Of a stretch of 64,000 nt of DNA, positions 11,406-23,400 are shown piece by piece (position 1 is the stretch's first letter; each line of letters starts with the position of its first letter). Made by a program: the position numbers and the translations under genes. The stretch is from Marisa cornuarietis. Taxonomy: Eukaryota > Mollusca > Gastropoda > Architaenioglossa > Ampullariidae. The notes beneath the pieces were generated by a model. It was given only the letters and a program-made list of their open reading frames with translations. It did not search any database and was not told where the DNA came from. Location of the stretch: positions 186,001 to 250,000 of the forward strand of contig SMMW01000039.1 of assembly GCA_004794655.1 (NCBI GenBank), written 5' to 3'.

Positions 11406-14400
11406 CTGTCTTCTTCCTCTTCTACAGGAGGTCAGCGCGTGAACATGGGGAGGAGTGGATCAAAAGAGGATGGGGGAGTTTACTGACCAGCACCTTACTG
11501 ATGGGGTTCAGGATTAAGCTTAGAAGGACATTAACAACTTTATTCCCGTAAGAATTCCTATTATATTAGTGTAATGATTTCCTGGTATCCCCCTCTTACT
11601 CTGTTTTTCCTTCTGCATACTTCATTTTATTTTTCATTCTCTTTCTCTGCTTCTCATCCATTTCTCACTCACTTTAAAGAGATGAATCTGCTCTTTAAAA
11701 CGACACTTGTACAGTTATATTACTGTATTTTATATTGTGTATTAGTTATTAGTACTTTTTGACTATTTTTTAAACGTGTGTGCGGAGAGAGAGAGAGAGA
11801 GAGATAGAGGGTAGATGCGATGAATGAAAAGACGAAAACCTGCCCTCTCGCCGCACGTAGCAAGATGTCTGATGATAAATGACACTAAATTAATATTATC
11901 ATCAGTTTCATCCTCTTACAATGTGAGCACGTCATCGAAGCTGATATCCACGTGTCAGTGTGCACCTTGTACAGTATCTTATAGGTCTGAAACTATTTTT
12001 GTGCATAATCAATTAGAAGCGTTTCTTTCTTTTTTTAAGGGATAATGAATCTGTCGAGGTTTCTTATACAGTTCTACACAGCTAGTGTGGTTTTTGTAAA
12101 TTTACAAGCACAGTAACAGTTTGACAACTGCATGGAAATTTAATATATATATATATATATATTGACTGTATGTATTTTTTGAAAATAATTATAGCTTACA
12201 TTTTTTGTGTTCGTTGAATACAATTCGTTTTTCATAGCCCTTTGCTGTGTGTGTGTGCATTGTGCACGCGTGTCTCTGTCTAGTTTATTAAGTGCCTCTA
12301 ATTCTGCAAGCACAAGAGGAATGGCATTTTAGGACACAAGAACCCTTCAATCAATTCTTTTAAGATCGATTCGGCAACAAATATTTTATATGCTATATCT
12401 AATGTGAACGATCTGACAATCTTCTGTAAACTATAGAGATTTGTTTTTAAAAATCGTTGCGAAAAGTTCAGGTCAGAAACAAAGCATTTTACGTGCGATC
12501 GTTATCGCATCTGATGTTTCACAGACTCAGAGAAAAACACGATGTCTCAATGCTTATTTCTACATCCACTCGGGTGCCAGAACAAAAGGTTACTTAGGCT
12601 TACAGAAATGTAATCCATATATCAACAGTCAGTGAAGCTTCGAGCAAACAGTCAGCTTAAGGATGCTCTTACTGGGTACGATAAAAAAAACAACCTCTTA
12701 TCATGCACCACTGACTCCTTATCTTGTTCAATGACATGACAATACTAGTTTACCCAAGCACCGCCAAGATTGCTGTTTATCGCACTACTGCCTCGCTTTG
12801 TGTTCGCGCCTTCAGTGGCGTTCGACGCTGAACCAGAAACGATCCGACCGAAAGAAAGATTTGTAAATAAGCTGTGCACTTAAGGAGAAAAATTGACGAA
12901 GATCTGTAGCCAATCGACTATTCAGGCTAGCTCGTGCATTGGCTGTCCGACATTATCACAGCCACGCAGATCGGAAATATTTTTCGTCTGCTACTTGTCA
13001 CAGCGCAATGGCGGTTCGAGGCCTCTGGGAGTTACTTCCCGTGAGGAGACGCGTCATTTAACAAAAGAAACCCCCACCAGGTGTCTCTACACCGAGCTGT
13101 TCTATATTTGGCTACACGTTTCCCCCCACCACCACCGTATCGAAGGACGCCTAAACACTTCGTTCTCGACGCGGGTCGGGGTTCAACCTTTTTAAAACGG
13201 GTTGCTTCCTCCACTTTCCTTAGTTTCGCCCAGGTAAGCGATAGCTGTTCAATCTTTCGGCAGTGTTTACCTGGCTTGGTCGAGTGACGAGCAACATCCC
13301 AGCTCGGCAGTTACAAAAAAGTTAAAAAAATAATCGTGGACTGTCAGCGGAAGTGGACAGAACACGTCCAAACAGGTTCACTCTTGCATCACAGCGTGAC
13401 AGGTAAGTGATACAGTAAGCTTTGTTTCCGCCCCCTTCCCCCCCTTCAACCTTAGTGCCCTCAGATGTTGACAAAGTAGACTAGTTGCTGGATAAATTAA
13501 GGGAAGGGTACGTTGCAGCTGACCGGGTTATCGGAGTGTTCGATCGAGCTTGCTGAGTGCATTGACGGGCCGGCGTGCCTAGCAACCCAGGAGTGGTGTC
13601 CGTTGCACAAACAGCAGCCTCTCAAAAGCAATTTTACTTCGGCTTATCTCGGTCCGGGAGAGGTTGCTGTTGTTGACTGGTTGCTATGCGACCGTTTGAG
13701 CGTCCTGCACTGTTTTAAAACCCATTGAATAAACATTGCAAGGGTCATAACCATTGATGGCTACCGAAATGGACTGAAGCCATAACGACGTAGACGCCTA
13801 ATCATTAAAAGAAAACTTACATTGTTTTATACTGGCTGTTGTCATGGGTCTGTAGCTAGCTTTATGCGACATGGATCTGGCGCCGTTCACACACGCGACA
13901 TACCTATAACAATACTAACCACAACAGCACTTTAATTAACATTTATATCGCGCAGCATCGCAGCTATTAAGTAGGCTCTGTGCCGACTAACGAGTAACGA
14001 AAACACAAGAAAGAGAGATACAAAAAGCTCTAGCAACTAATGACCCAATAATAATAATAATAATAATAATAATTGTATAGCGTATATCCCTACACGGAGG
14101 GGAGCTCGATGCGCTTCACAAGATACTAGGGGCAGTGGGGAAAGAGACCATGTGATGTAGTCGTCACAGCTGAGTACAAAGAAGCAGAACATACATACAC
14201 AAACATACACCGGTTAGCAATACAAACACATGAAAGAACGCACAGACAGGAGTGTGGGTGATAAAGGTAAACAAGATGGACTAGTGATAGACTTATAGTA
14301 GGTGTTTCCGAATGATACATGTTTTAAGTCGAGATAGGAAGGCATGGACAATAACAATCAGGCTTAGTGTTTTTCAAAGATAAGTTTTAAGCGTGCACTG

Positions 14401-14586
14401 ATTGTTTTTTTTTTTTTTTTTGAGTATGAATAACGAATGTTGTATGGGAGATAATTAATGTTTAGAGAGACAGAAGGAGATTTACGATGTCTATGTGTTA
14501 ACTGCCATGAGCAATAACAATAATAACAAAATAACAACAATCACGTTGACTTGATCTCCTACTCTCGCGTATGTGTGCGAAAAGGA
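11406..14586. other. Intergenic region with simple repeats and splice-donor-like sites
   Basis: No coding gene was recognised. It contains a GA run (11787-11805), an AT run (12143-12161) and an AAT run (14048-14073). Strong donor-like sites occur at 13232 (CCCAG|GTAAGC) and 13401 (GACAG|GTAAGT) in CpG-containing sequence. They could end untranslated first exons of the downstream barrel gene, but this is unproven. Confidence 0.4.
13575..13693. promoter_or_regulatory. Two X-box-like (RFX) motifs
   Basis: GTGCCTAGCAAC at 13575-13586 and GGTTGCTATGCGACC at 13679-13693 resemble the imperfect palindrome bound by RFX factors (GTTGCC/TNGCAAC type). They are about 2.4 kb upstream of the start codon of barrel gene 1. 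RFX sites are best known from ciliary gene promoters. The motif matches are visible; the function is inference. Confidence 0.3.
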
Positions 14587-14776
14587 GACGTCATTTGAAA
14601 CGGGGGGGGGCGGGGGGGGTTGTGACGTCATGTTATGACGAAAGATTACGTGTCGTCATTGATTACGCAAAGCCCCGACAGCTTGTCGTCACGCAGTGTT
14701 CTAGACAAATATAGAATTTCTAGACTTATGACGATATGCGGAGAGAGCCGGTGATCACTGGCAGTACATCGTGAAG
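14587..14776 (+). promoter_or_regulatory. Likely promoter and untranslated first exon of barrel gene 1
   Basis: A perfect CRE (TGACGTCA) lies at 14633-14640, with further ACGTCA/TGACG half-sites nearby and a G-rich stretch just upstream. A strong donor GTGAAG|GTAAGA follows at 14776/14777. A matching acceptor-like site (TGCTTATCAACAG, exon from 16049) precedes the ATG at 16079. I infer a non-coding exon ending at 14776 that splices to 16049. No TATA box was seen. Confidence 0.4.
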
Positions 14777-15782
14777 GTAAGAAACTGCATTAAGTCAGAA
14801 TGTATACAACGATTTGCCTCCTTGTTGTATCGCATCGAAAGATCGCTAGGAGTCTAGGTAGATGAAGCTGCGTTCGATTACATTGCAAACTAGGCAGCAT
14901 GAATAATTGTCGGTTAGGCACTATCAAGATCGACTGATTGCAACGAAATCCATTTTCAATGAAAGGCTCTTTTTTTATAAAGCGATCTTGTTTTTGACGA
15001 GATTAAGAACAAGATACGTCAAATACAGACTCGGGTTTTGTTTAATACTGTGGTTTGACTCCTGCTAACTGAAGGTAAGACATCGCTATAGCAGAATCCA
15101 TGGCGAGGGTCACAATCTCCGCCATATTTACCCGAGGTAGAAGAAAGAAATCGGAAGGAAACACGATTTGTAAAACGATTTGAGTAAGCCTTTTCCAAGT
15201 CCATGAGCACGGGTTGTGAGCCGCAATCTTCGGTTATTCAATGTATCCAGCTCAGACAGGGTAAAAGCCTGGGGAAACATGTTTTATAAATATAAGCCCA
15301 GAACAATTTGGGTAGAATAACAGGTTTGGGAAACCTGCTACGTGAACGTGAGCCCAGGGCGGTAGATACTTTCTGTAGCCATGTCACCAGCAAACTGATG
15401 CTGAATGGCTATTTTCTGTGTCGCCCACCCTGAGCAAATTCTATCTTTGTAATGTCGATAGATATTAAATAAATTTGCCGCCTGTATGAAAGACCCACTG
15501 AAGAGGAAGGCAAAAGAAACAAACAAGAAAGCCGTGCACACAACGAGACGTAAAAAAATACAAACCTTTTAGTAATTGATGCCGTGGTGGTAGAATCCAA
15601 AGTGGGTAGGATTACGAGTAATATCCCGTCTCGGTGGCTGCATTTAAACGGTAAGGGAAAGCACTTGAGTTGACCACACGATATGTTGGACACGTCATCA
15701 ACATTAACGACCAGCTTATAGCATGGGAAGGAAAGGAGGTCTAGTGTTTCTCCTGCCATGGAGCATCTACGGGTGCTCAAAT

Positions 15783-15783
<1 letters not shown>

Positions 15784-15854
<71 letters not shown>
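15784..15854. repeat. (CA)n microsatellite
   Basis: An essentially pure CA run of about 36 units in the presumed 5' UTR intron of barrel gene 1. Long Thr-His and Val-Cys frames crossing it are artefacts. Confidence 0.95.
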
Positions 15855-15856
<2 letters not shown>

Positions 15857-16078
15857 TTCATCAGTTGCGCGCTCGGTCTGCTCTGTACGTGCACGAATAA
15901 ATACGCACAGAAACATTTAGGGTGGGGGAGAGAGAGTGAAAGAGGGGCGAGAGAAAGGAGGACAGACAGAGGGGAATGCGAGAGCTAGACTCGACTTTTG
16001 TTGTCAAAAAGATGGCGCTGACAAATGTTTTCGTGTGCTTATCAACAGGCTCTGTGTGCTGCTAAAGTTTGGACGAAG

Positions 16079-19000
16079 ATGCCAGGGTCAAGACAGGGCA
16101 TCAGCAGGGGCGGAGAAAGTTCCCCGAATCTGTCGTCGAACCTAAAGTTCTATGAGGTAATGAGGTCAACATCGAAGAAATGCCTGCCTGCGTGCGTGCG
16201 TGGATCATGACTATGACAGCTCACACAAACTTACATTTCAAATATGCTTAGCACGTTCGCAAACAATTGCATTTTCTTAAATGTCTGGGTTAGCCGCTGC
16301 AGAAGTTCAGAAGCTTAACACGTGTTACGCTTTGTTAGTCTGTCTCCCCGGCTATCTTTATCGGATGAACAGTAACCAGTAGCTAGGTGATGATAGTGAC
16401 CGTATACCCTGTCAATCTTCTTGGTTTACATATTGCATATATTAATGGCTTTGTTCTAATACTCAGGCATATGCATACAGATCGTATACACATACGTATA
16501 AACAGATTGTATATTGTGTGTGTATATGTATATATTTTATCTTTCTGTTAGTACCCGCCAGCAAGAGGGGAAGTACTGGTGCTGATGAGGTACAAGGCAG
16601 AGATGGACCGTCGCATCCGCAACTGCCTCATCCGCATGAAGGGCCGAATTAAGCAGTACGGGCCTGGAGTGTGTCTGGGAATCACCAGTGAGGTAAGTGC
16701 CTTTCTGAGAATAACTAGTGAGGTAAGTACTTTTCTGGGACTTACCAGTGAGGTAAGTGCCTTTCTGGGAATCACTAGTGAGGTAAGTACTTTTCTGGGA
16801 CTTACCAGTGAGGTAAGTGCCTTTCTGAGAATCACCAATGAGGCAAGTACCTTTCTGGGGGTCATCAGTGAGTACATGTCTAAGAATCACTATTGAGATA
16901 CGTGAATATGTGGGAATCATCTTTACTTTTTCATAACAGGAGCATTTAGTCATGCTTTCTCTGTCTCTCACACACACTTCCTCGAACTTCTCTCATTTAC
17001 ACAGATATATTTATACGGCTGCCTGAGCTATCGTCTTTTGACCTTTACAGATACTTAAAAGAATATGAAGTAATCAGACCAATTCCCAGCTTAATACCCT
17101 TCCTCCTCAGTCAACACCATCACCAGTCCTAATATCCTCAGCTTTCACCAACACCACCACCATGTTGACGGAAGGGATAAATGCTCGGCATCCTCCCACA
17201 GTTCCCACACCCAGTCTATGGACTGGCGACTAGCCCTCGCTCACCTCACAGCCAAGCCCCATGCCTCACAGCCGACCCTCACTTATCCCACTCTCGACCC
17301 CACCCACCCACCCACCCACTCACCTTACAGCTATCCATTCACCTCACAGCATATAACCTCACCCCAAACTCACCACAAAGTTCACTCCCTCACCACACAG
17401 CCCTCTCACACACCCCACCGTTTTCCCAATGACATCTCCGCCTACCACTCACCGCACAGCTTAGATTTCACCTCACATCATACACTTCACCTCACATCAC
17501 AGCACTCCCTTCACCTCACACCATACCCTTTACATCACAACACACCCTTCACCCCACACCACGCCCTTCACATCACAGCACGCCACTACCCAGAGACGCT
17601 GACGCTGCGGTCTGTTGCGGCAGGTGGCGGTGCTGGAATCTTTCCCCAACTCGGAGTGGGGCGATCGCCGTGACTGGTGTCTGGCTGTCTTCATGTTCCC
17701 TAGCGAGAAGCAGGCTACCCTGTGGTACATCAGTGAGCCTGAACTCAAGCAACATGATTTCCTCCCTCCCTCTGACAGCGTGGCGCTCTTCTGCATGCCT
17801 CTCCGCTACTTGCCACAGCCAGGTAAGGTGCAGCATCATCTCAAGGCATCTTCTGCGCATCCATTCACTTTTTTCCGTTACCTCCCTCTGCCAGGTAATG
17901 CTGGCCTTCACTTCAAATCACCTTCTTCACTCCAACCCACACATCACCAACTAAGGTGTGCCATCATCTCACAGCACCGTCCGCAAATCGCTGGTGTGGT
18001 TTCCTGGCTCACTCATATTTACTATTCAAGCACTGTTTTTAAGCCTTTCAGAGCGTTCAGAGCGTTCAGAGACAGTTATCGCCTAACGATGCATTTCTCA
18101 GAAAGTATTTGTTGTTAACTGAGGCCTGACTGTAAACGGAAGCCATTCAGAACGTTCTTCTATAGATCTACCATTGTTGCCCAAATGTTTTATTCAAGGC
18201 ACTCCGTCTACAATACAGTGGGGTATGAACCAGGGGGATGGCAAGAGGGCAGCCACCACCTCGAAAAAGATACCGAGGAGACAAGAATGTGAAAGTCGTC
18301 TTCTGTCTGCATGGAGTTTGCCCCCTCTCCCAAAGCTGAGCATCTTCCTACGCCACTGCAATATCTTTGTGTTTGCATGTTAATTGTTTATAGATCTTTC
18401 ACTTAGCCCTCACATTATGTAAGCTGTCCTTACACTTGGGAATTGTTTCTTATCGTCACTCCGCTACAGTCGTCACTGTGCCACGAGAGACCGCTCAGTC
18501 TGGCAATCGACTTTGTCATCACCACCGCTACCACCATCGTAGGTCAAAGGGAAGCAATCATCAATTTAAGCGATTCAGTCCCAATTGCTAAGAGGTTGTC
18601 TGTCTTTAATCGTTCATAGCAGGTGGAAACCTTTGATATTTAACAATCACGATGTTAACTGTCCACAGATCTTAGAATGAGACCTCACTAATTGAGTGTT
18701 AGGCGCTAGCGCTCAGTTTTAATCATATGGGGTGAGTTAGAACTAACACGAATATTTTATAAGCACTAACAGGAATAACCTTAGTATGAAACCCTACCGT
18801 AGATTGTACAGTAGTATATCCTGTCATCACTGATAGGCATTAAATGCATCCTTATCGACGCCTAGTTTATTAAACGCCGTTTTCACTAGTGTCATAGTTT
18901 TCATTTCATGAAGTTTCGTTAACAAAATTATTCTTTCTGAATGTTGATTAGCATTGCAAACGATCCACTTACCAATGTCACAGGAATGAATACTGATGGA

Positions 19001-19385
19001 AAGAAGATCGCGATAAGCAGACTTAAAAAGAAAATAAACATAGGATAGCTTTATTCCTGCTGTTTTCGAGTTTATCACGTTTAACCAGAAATTTCCACCT
19101 GCTGTTTTTCTCCACCTGTTGAACAGGCAACCTGACGTTTAACTGGGAAGAGATGCACAATGTGCGAAGCAACTCCTTTCTCCAGAAGGAGTACGTCGAC
19201 AAGGTTGCGGGTCTTTACGACGCGAAGGGCGTAAACCACGGCGTGATCTTCGTGCAAGATCCTGGCTCCCAGCATCAGATGAAGCGCTTCAAAGACGCCT
19301 GGCTTCCCTACAGTGCACATGCATACTGCGCGGTCCACCTCTTTGAAAGTCCAGTAGCTTTCTATGATGCATACCACAGCGGTGC

Positions 19386-19436
<51 letters not shown>

Positions 19437-19488
19437 TCTCCAGTGAATTGAAGGGATATATTCGTTATCTATATTCCTACACATTTTA

Positions 19489-19522
<34 letters not shown>

Positions 19523-19942
19523 TGAAGAACTAAATAAATAAATCTGAACTGCGCTCTGGATACCACAAAATTTTCAAGGATTTTTTATAATCACGAAGTA
19601 CATAGATTGCCTCTCTGTAAATGTGTGCGACAACGTTGCTCAACGTATTTAAAATCTGCGATAAATATGCTTTTGGTTGGTGCGAGTAAAGCCCTAGTGG
19701 ATGTTGTTAAGTTATAGTCTCTCTAAGATGTCTGTAAAAGATCTGAGGGAGATCTCGAACACTCCTATAGCGGATGTAAAAATCTCCGGATGGATCGCGT
19801 GAAAGCAAAACTTTCAGGACAGGGTGACAACACGGGTGTTGTTTTTGTTGCAGACAAATGTAGTCAACTGCGAGCGAGACGAGCAGAGGTATGCGACACT
19901 CTCTCCCTTCTCTTCACAGTCAACCCCAACATCACCGGCTGA
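16079..19942 (+). CDS. Barrel gene 1: two-domain DUF1330-like (Dabb superfamily) protein, 253 aa
   Basis: Coding exons are 16079-16156, 16552-16692, 17624-17822, 19127-19381 and 19854-19942, with phases 0-0-1-1 and stop TGA. Exons 2-3 form one ferredoxin-like half: strand GEVLVLMRY, a basic helix, GPGVCLGITSE, then LAVFMFPSEKQATLWY, which matches the DUF1330 pattern of a strand ending in FPS followed by a helix with aromatic residues. Exons 4-5 form the second half: HGVIFVQDP, YCAVHLFESPVAFYDAYHS, then QLRARRAEV. No signal peptide or membrane segment is seen, so a cytosolic protein is likely. DUF1330 proteins belong to the dimeric alpha/beta-barrel superfamily and mostly lack an assigned function. 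Compared with paralogues 2 and 3, it lacks the C-terminal CysPro and has a divergent tail. Tandem repeats lie at the donors of exons 2, 3 and 4. A short upstream ORF starts at the ATGGCG at about 16012. Family assignment rests on pattern recognition, not a search. Confidence 0.78.
16681..16871 (+). repeat. 30-bp minisatellite repeating the exon-2 5' splice site
   Basis: Six exact-length 30-bp units start at 16681, 16711, 16741, 16771, 16801 and 16831, with a decayed seventh at 16861. Unit 1 straddles the end of exon 2. Units 1-5 each carry GAG|GTAAGT, unit 6 carries GAG|GCAAGT and unit 7 retains GTGAGT. Because 30 is a multiple of 3, the reading frame stays open through all units to a TGA at 16894-16896. 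Using a later donor would add 10 residues per unit (pattern [I/L]TSEVS[A/T]FL[G/R]) between exons 2 and 3. Confidence 0.95.
17240..17590. repeat. Degenerate TCACCTCACAGC-type repeat
   Basis: Low-complexity, C/A-rich sequence built from imperfect CACCTCACA(GC), CACCCACC and ACACCACGCC motifs in intron 2 of barrel gene 1. It ends about 35 bp before exon 3. Open frames in it (Thr/His/Pro/Leu-rich) are composition artefacts. Confidence 0.7.
17800..17975 (+). repeat. Degenerate tandem duplication of the exon-3 donor region
   Basis: The end of exon 3 (CGCTACTTGCCACAGCCAG|GTAAGG, donor at 17823) is echoed at 17873-17900 (CGTTACCTCCCTCTGCCAG|GTAATG, donor at 17895). A more decayed third copy starts near 17943 (ACTAAGGTGTGCCATCATCT). 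The second donor is exactly 72 nt downstream and the frame between the two is open. It would add 24 residues, ending RYLPLPG in parallel with RYLPQPG. Confidence 0.7.
19385..19435. repeat. (GT)n microsatellite starting at the exon-4 donor
   Basis: The exon-4 donor of barrel gene 1 (AGCG|GTGCGTATG) runs directly into about 24 GT units. The splice donor is therefore embedded at the edge of a GT repeat. Confidence 0.9.
19489..19520. repeat. (AAT)n microsatellite
   Basis: About ten AAT triplets in intron 4 of barrel gene 1. Confidence 0.9.
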
Positions 19943-22109
19943 GGTCACGTGATTCTCTATCTTCCGTCCCCTCTGCCTACTAAAAGAAAACATTTAGCGA
20001 TACTTGTTTTGTTTATGCTTACAGTAGCTTATGAAATGTTTAAATAGTTTTTTTTTGGAGAACCTTTTCACCGAGAGAAAGAACATTTGATTAGTCTGTG
20101 TAACCAGGAGATATTGTACAATATTTTATGTTAACGGTTTTAGTCGTGGGACTGTGATGACCCCTGTCGGCTTCTGTAGTGCAATATAGAATTATATTTG
20201 AGCAATAATATTGTATCGTTGTCTTGGCTTAGCTCGTTAGAATCGTCTGTGCACTCCTACTAACATTATACCCGCAACATATACGCAGCTGAACTAAGGG
20301 GGTGTCACAGGGCTGCGTCACAGGTTGTCTCCCTGGCTTCGACATGCAAGTAGTTGGAGTCTGTACCATCTACAGCAACGTGAAAATAGGTTCTACTAGT
20401 ACCAGACGTTGCTGACAATAGTTTGGCGTACTTGGCATTTCAGTATCTGCAAGTATTCTGTCAATGATTAGTGACATATGGACTGCTACGATAAAAAGAG
20501 CTGTCAAATTGACCAAACGTTTTGTGACCGATTAAGAACGTATCAAAAATCTCACACAAAACAATCACATGTTTATAAATATGAACCAATGTAAACAAGA
20601 CTGACTGCAACGCTACCTGTTGTTAAATTCCCATGCTTATTAACATTCATTTACTATGATCTTTTAGTATGTAGGTTGATTAAAAAAACCTGTTACTTTT
20701 TGTAGTCCTTTCCCACTTGCTTGCTTGCCACATCACATTCCCAAAAGCCTCGATAGCCACAAAAGTCTGTGATATTTTGTTTTTCTGGCAACTGACTAGT
20801 CTTCCTGTGCAGTAAGTAATCTATCAGCTGCTAGCACGTTTGTGTTCTTAAACTCAAAAATTTTTAATTATAGCTTTCTTAACTTAAAAATTTAACCTCT
20901 CGATAGGTTCTTTAAAAATGCATTCCACTGTGTTCGCAAGAATATCTTAAAATATTCTGAAAAAAACCCCAAAACAAGCTTCTGTGAGGGCGCACATCAT
21001 AGTTGTCATTATATCTTAAAATACCAAGTGCCTTTTCATAAACTGAAAACAAATATCAAAACAAAACCAAACTAATTGGTGCTGGCGCCACAGTATTCAG
21101 TTCAACAGAAGTCAGTGAAGTCTGCAAAGTCTGGTGTCGATGCCACTCTGGACAGCCAAACCTCTCATAACTTATCGACGAAAAGTTTCCAAAGTTTCCG
21201 CTACTCCAGGGTCTTTGTACATTTTAGAAGTAGTTGAAAAACCATGCGGTCAGCCACCTTTGGCTTGCGACTAGAATCCCTTTGAAGTGAAAGCCTTTTA
21301 TCTCCCTTTCTTTTTGAAAGGCTAAAAGACCGTTGGTCCAGTCGCTTGTTAGGCAAACTGTCTCTGCTCCAACTTGATGTGACGTCACAGTGGTTTCTTG
21401 GCATCTTGGCGCCATCGTGGTTAGCGATCAAATAAACTTACATTCAAACAATCTTTTGTTGTTCGTTGCCTGCGTATGAACGTGCCGACCTGTGAACACA
21501 GCACTTGAATGAACTTTGAGCAAGTCTATGTACTCTGAGAGGAACGGAAGTCCTCCTCCCCACTCTACACCCAACACCCGTTTTCTCGTGTGTCCGTATA
21601 CAATTATGATTTATGTGGTGTCTGTCTCTCTGTCTGTCTGTCTGTCTGTCTGTGTCCGTGCGTGCTTTTCTTTGAGCGTTTAAGTGCAGCGAACATGCGT
21701 ATATAATGAAAACCTGTGTCATGTGCTCAGAAATCCCCCCTACCTCAGAAATCCGCCTCTGTAATGATTATGCATGCATCATAGATTTAAATAGGGTAGA
21801 GTCGTGTGCCTCGCAAATATTAAAATCACGTGTATTGGGATCTAGACTGTGACAAAGGTGTCTTCCCCCAAGACCCTGCGTCCAAAAGCCCTTAATATTG
21901 TGCACGTGCACGATTTCAAATATAAGCAACATATCACTTACGATACTGCGGAATGTTCTAAAAGGTTTTTTAAAATTTAATTTACTCTATTAGGCATCTA
22001 TGACGCATGCGCATTATAGAGGCGGGTTGCCTAGGTAAGAGGGATTTCTAAGCACATGACAAGAGCACTGTGCCAGACATTGAAAGTTTGCCCAAACTTA
22101 TTTTTTAAA
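19943..22109. other. 3' flank of barrel gene 1
   Basis: No gene was recognised. An AATAAA occurs at 21431-21436 but is 1.5 kb from the stop, so the poly(A) site of barrel gene 1 is uncertain. A TGTC tetranucleotide run lies at about 21617-21652. Open frames here lack splice support. Confidence 0.4.
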
Positions 22110-22369
22110 GTCCAGCACAACACATTTCTAATTTTAAACACTTTTAGGCCTTAACTCTATTTAGATAATTAGTTTAAAGTGCACACACCAATTTAGAATT
22201 TTTAAAACTAAAACTGCTTTAAGAAAGATAAAGTTGTTTAAGTCAGACTTTCCGTCCTGTCAGTACAAGTTTCTGTATGTTTTTCTGCAATGCATCAAAC
22301 TGGCTAAGAAGAGATTTTGCTTCTCTAGAACAGTTTTAAGGTTTAGAAACGTGTTGTGCAACTGGCCCC
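22110..22369 (-). mobile_element. MITE with GGGGCCAGTTGCACAA termini, copy 2 (inverted)
   Basis: Reverse-complement copy of the element at 9374-9626. The intact end is GTGTTGTGCAACTGGCCCC (ending 22369). The opposite terminus is eroded to TCCAGCACAACACATTTCTAA. Internal landmarks such as GACAGGACGGAAAGTC are shared. Confidence 0.8.
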
Positions 22370-22550
22370 AGCTCCACACCCAGTACTTGTTGAAAAGTTA
22401 AAAACATACTACTTCGTGCAGGTATTATCTCATTATGACAACAAAAGAACGACTTCTTTATTCACCGACCTGTTGTAATGGCTCGCTCGCTTACCATTGA
22501 ACACACATAACATGACCATAACAACAGTGAAGTTTAGACCGACTACCAGG

Positions 22551-22826
22551 GCCGCCCAGAGCCAGCACGGGACCCGGAGCAGACGACCTCTACGGGCCCC
22601 TTGTAACTGTAATCGTAAATTATTTTCCCAGTATATTATAAGATGCTTACAATTCGATTGTCAATATCTACAGTTCATTCGGTAACATAATGATAGACTG
22701 CAAACATTATGACAATTACACTAGGATCTACATCACTACTTGAACACAGAGTTGTTTACACGTGAGTATTTAGAAAATGAGGAAAAATGACTTTAAAGGG
22801 TCAAACTTGTAGTACCCCGCTCCACT
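22551..22826 (-). repeat. Dispersed 275-bp repeat, copy 1
   Basis: The reverse complement of this stretch matches 39747-40022 from GGAGCGGGGTACTA through CAAGTAGTGATGTAGATCCT to GGGGCCCGTAGAGGT. No terminal inverted repeats or coding frame were seen, so it may be a retroelement fragment. The family is unknown. Confidence 0.7.
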
Positions 22827-22959
22827 GAAAAGAAATCCCCAGAGTAAAGAAAGTTAACGTTTCTTTAAAAGAAAGAGAGAAGGAAATGAAGATGGAAAAG
22901 CCGCTTTCATGTGACGAGGGTAAGTTGTTACCTGTGGGTAAAATGGGGTTTGGCGGGGT

Positions 22960-23165
22960 AACGTCTTGCTGCTGTACTTACGACCTATTGTTGAGATCCC
23001 GTGGATATTACTTTGTGTTACTTTATCCCAAGGGATCTTTTCCCACTGATTTATAACAACGGTCTTAGGGGTAAAGTAACGTCCGTGGAGAATGGACTAA
23101 CTACGAAGACAAGTCTCTTGTACTTGTTTTACCCGGGACAACGACTTACTTTCGCTTCATCAATA
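22960..23165 (-). repeat. Dispersed repeat sharing sequence with 29563-29760
   Basis: Read in reverse complement it contains ATGAAGCGAAAGTAAGTCGT, CTTTACCCCTAAGACCGT, GGATAAAGTAACA and CACGGGATCT. These occur in the same order at 29563-29760. Neither copy has coding potential. Confidence 0.6.
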
Positions 23166-23225
23166 CAGACCATGGTGGATGACACGTGAAATAGATAAGT
23201 GGTCTTTAATACCGGGAAAAAGGAT

Positions 23226-23400
23226 AGCCAAATAGGTAGAGCGTTGGCATCTGATCTGAGAGGCGCGCCAGTTCCATACCCGTGTAGCGCAGCTCTTTTC
23301 CCCGAGTCCACCCACCTGGCGTTGACGGTACTAGACTCCATAGAGGGTTGAGGAAGGGAAAGCAGCGAGGGGAGAAGATGGGCTCCGCCCTCACAAAGTT
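23226..23400 (+). mobile_element. tRNA-like SINE candidate
   Basis: An A-box-like TAGAGCGTTGGCAT and, about 40 bp later, a B-box-like AGTTCCATACCC resemble a tRNA-derived SINE head. The downstream part ending near GAAGATGGGCTCCGCC would be the body. Only one copy was seen in the window, so support is limited. The expected tRNA cloverleaf is not intact and it is not called as a tRNA gene. Confidence 0.35.

Noticed and set aside
16537..16977. 146-codon - strand frame across the 30-bp minisatellite
   Set aside because: The period of 30 keeps every frame without an internal stop open; the + strand is the coding strand by exon phase and paralogue match.
17218..17673. 151-codon His/Thr/Pro-rich frame
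   Set aside because: It runs through the degenerate TCACCTCACA repeat in intron 2 of barrel gene 1.
23226..23300. tRNA gene candidate
   Set aside because: A- and B-box-like motifs are present but no cloverleaf or discriminator/CCA region can be drawn; treated as a SINE candidate. The same reasoning was applied at 43521, 59150 and 61709.
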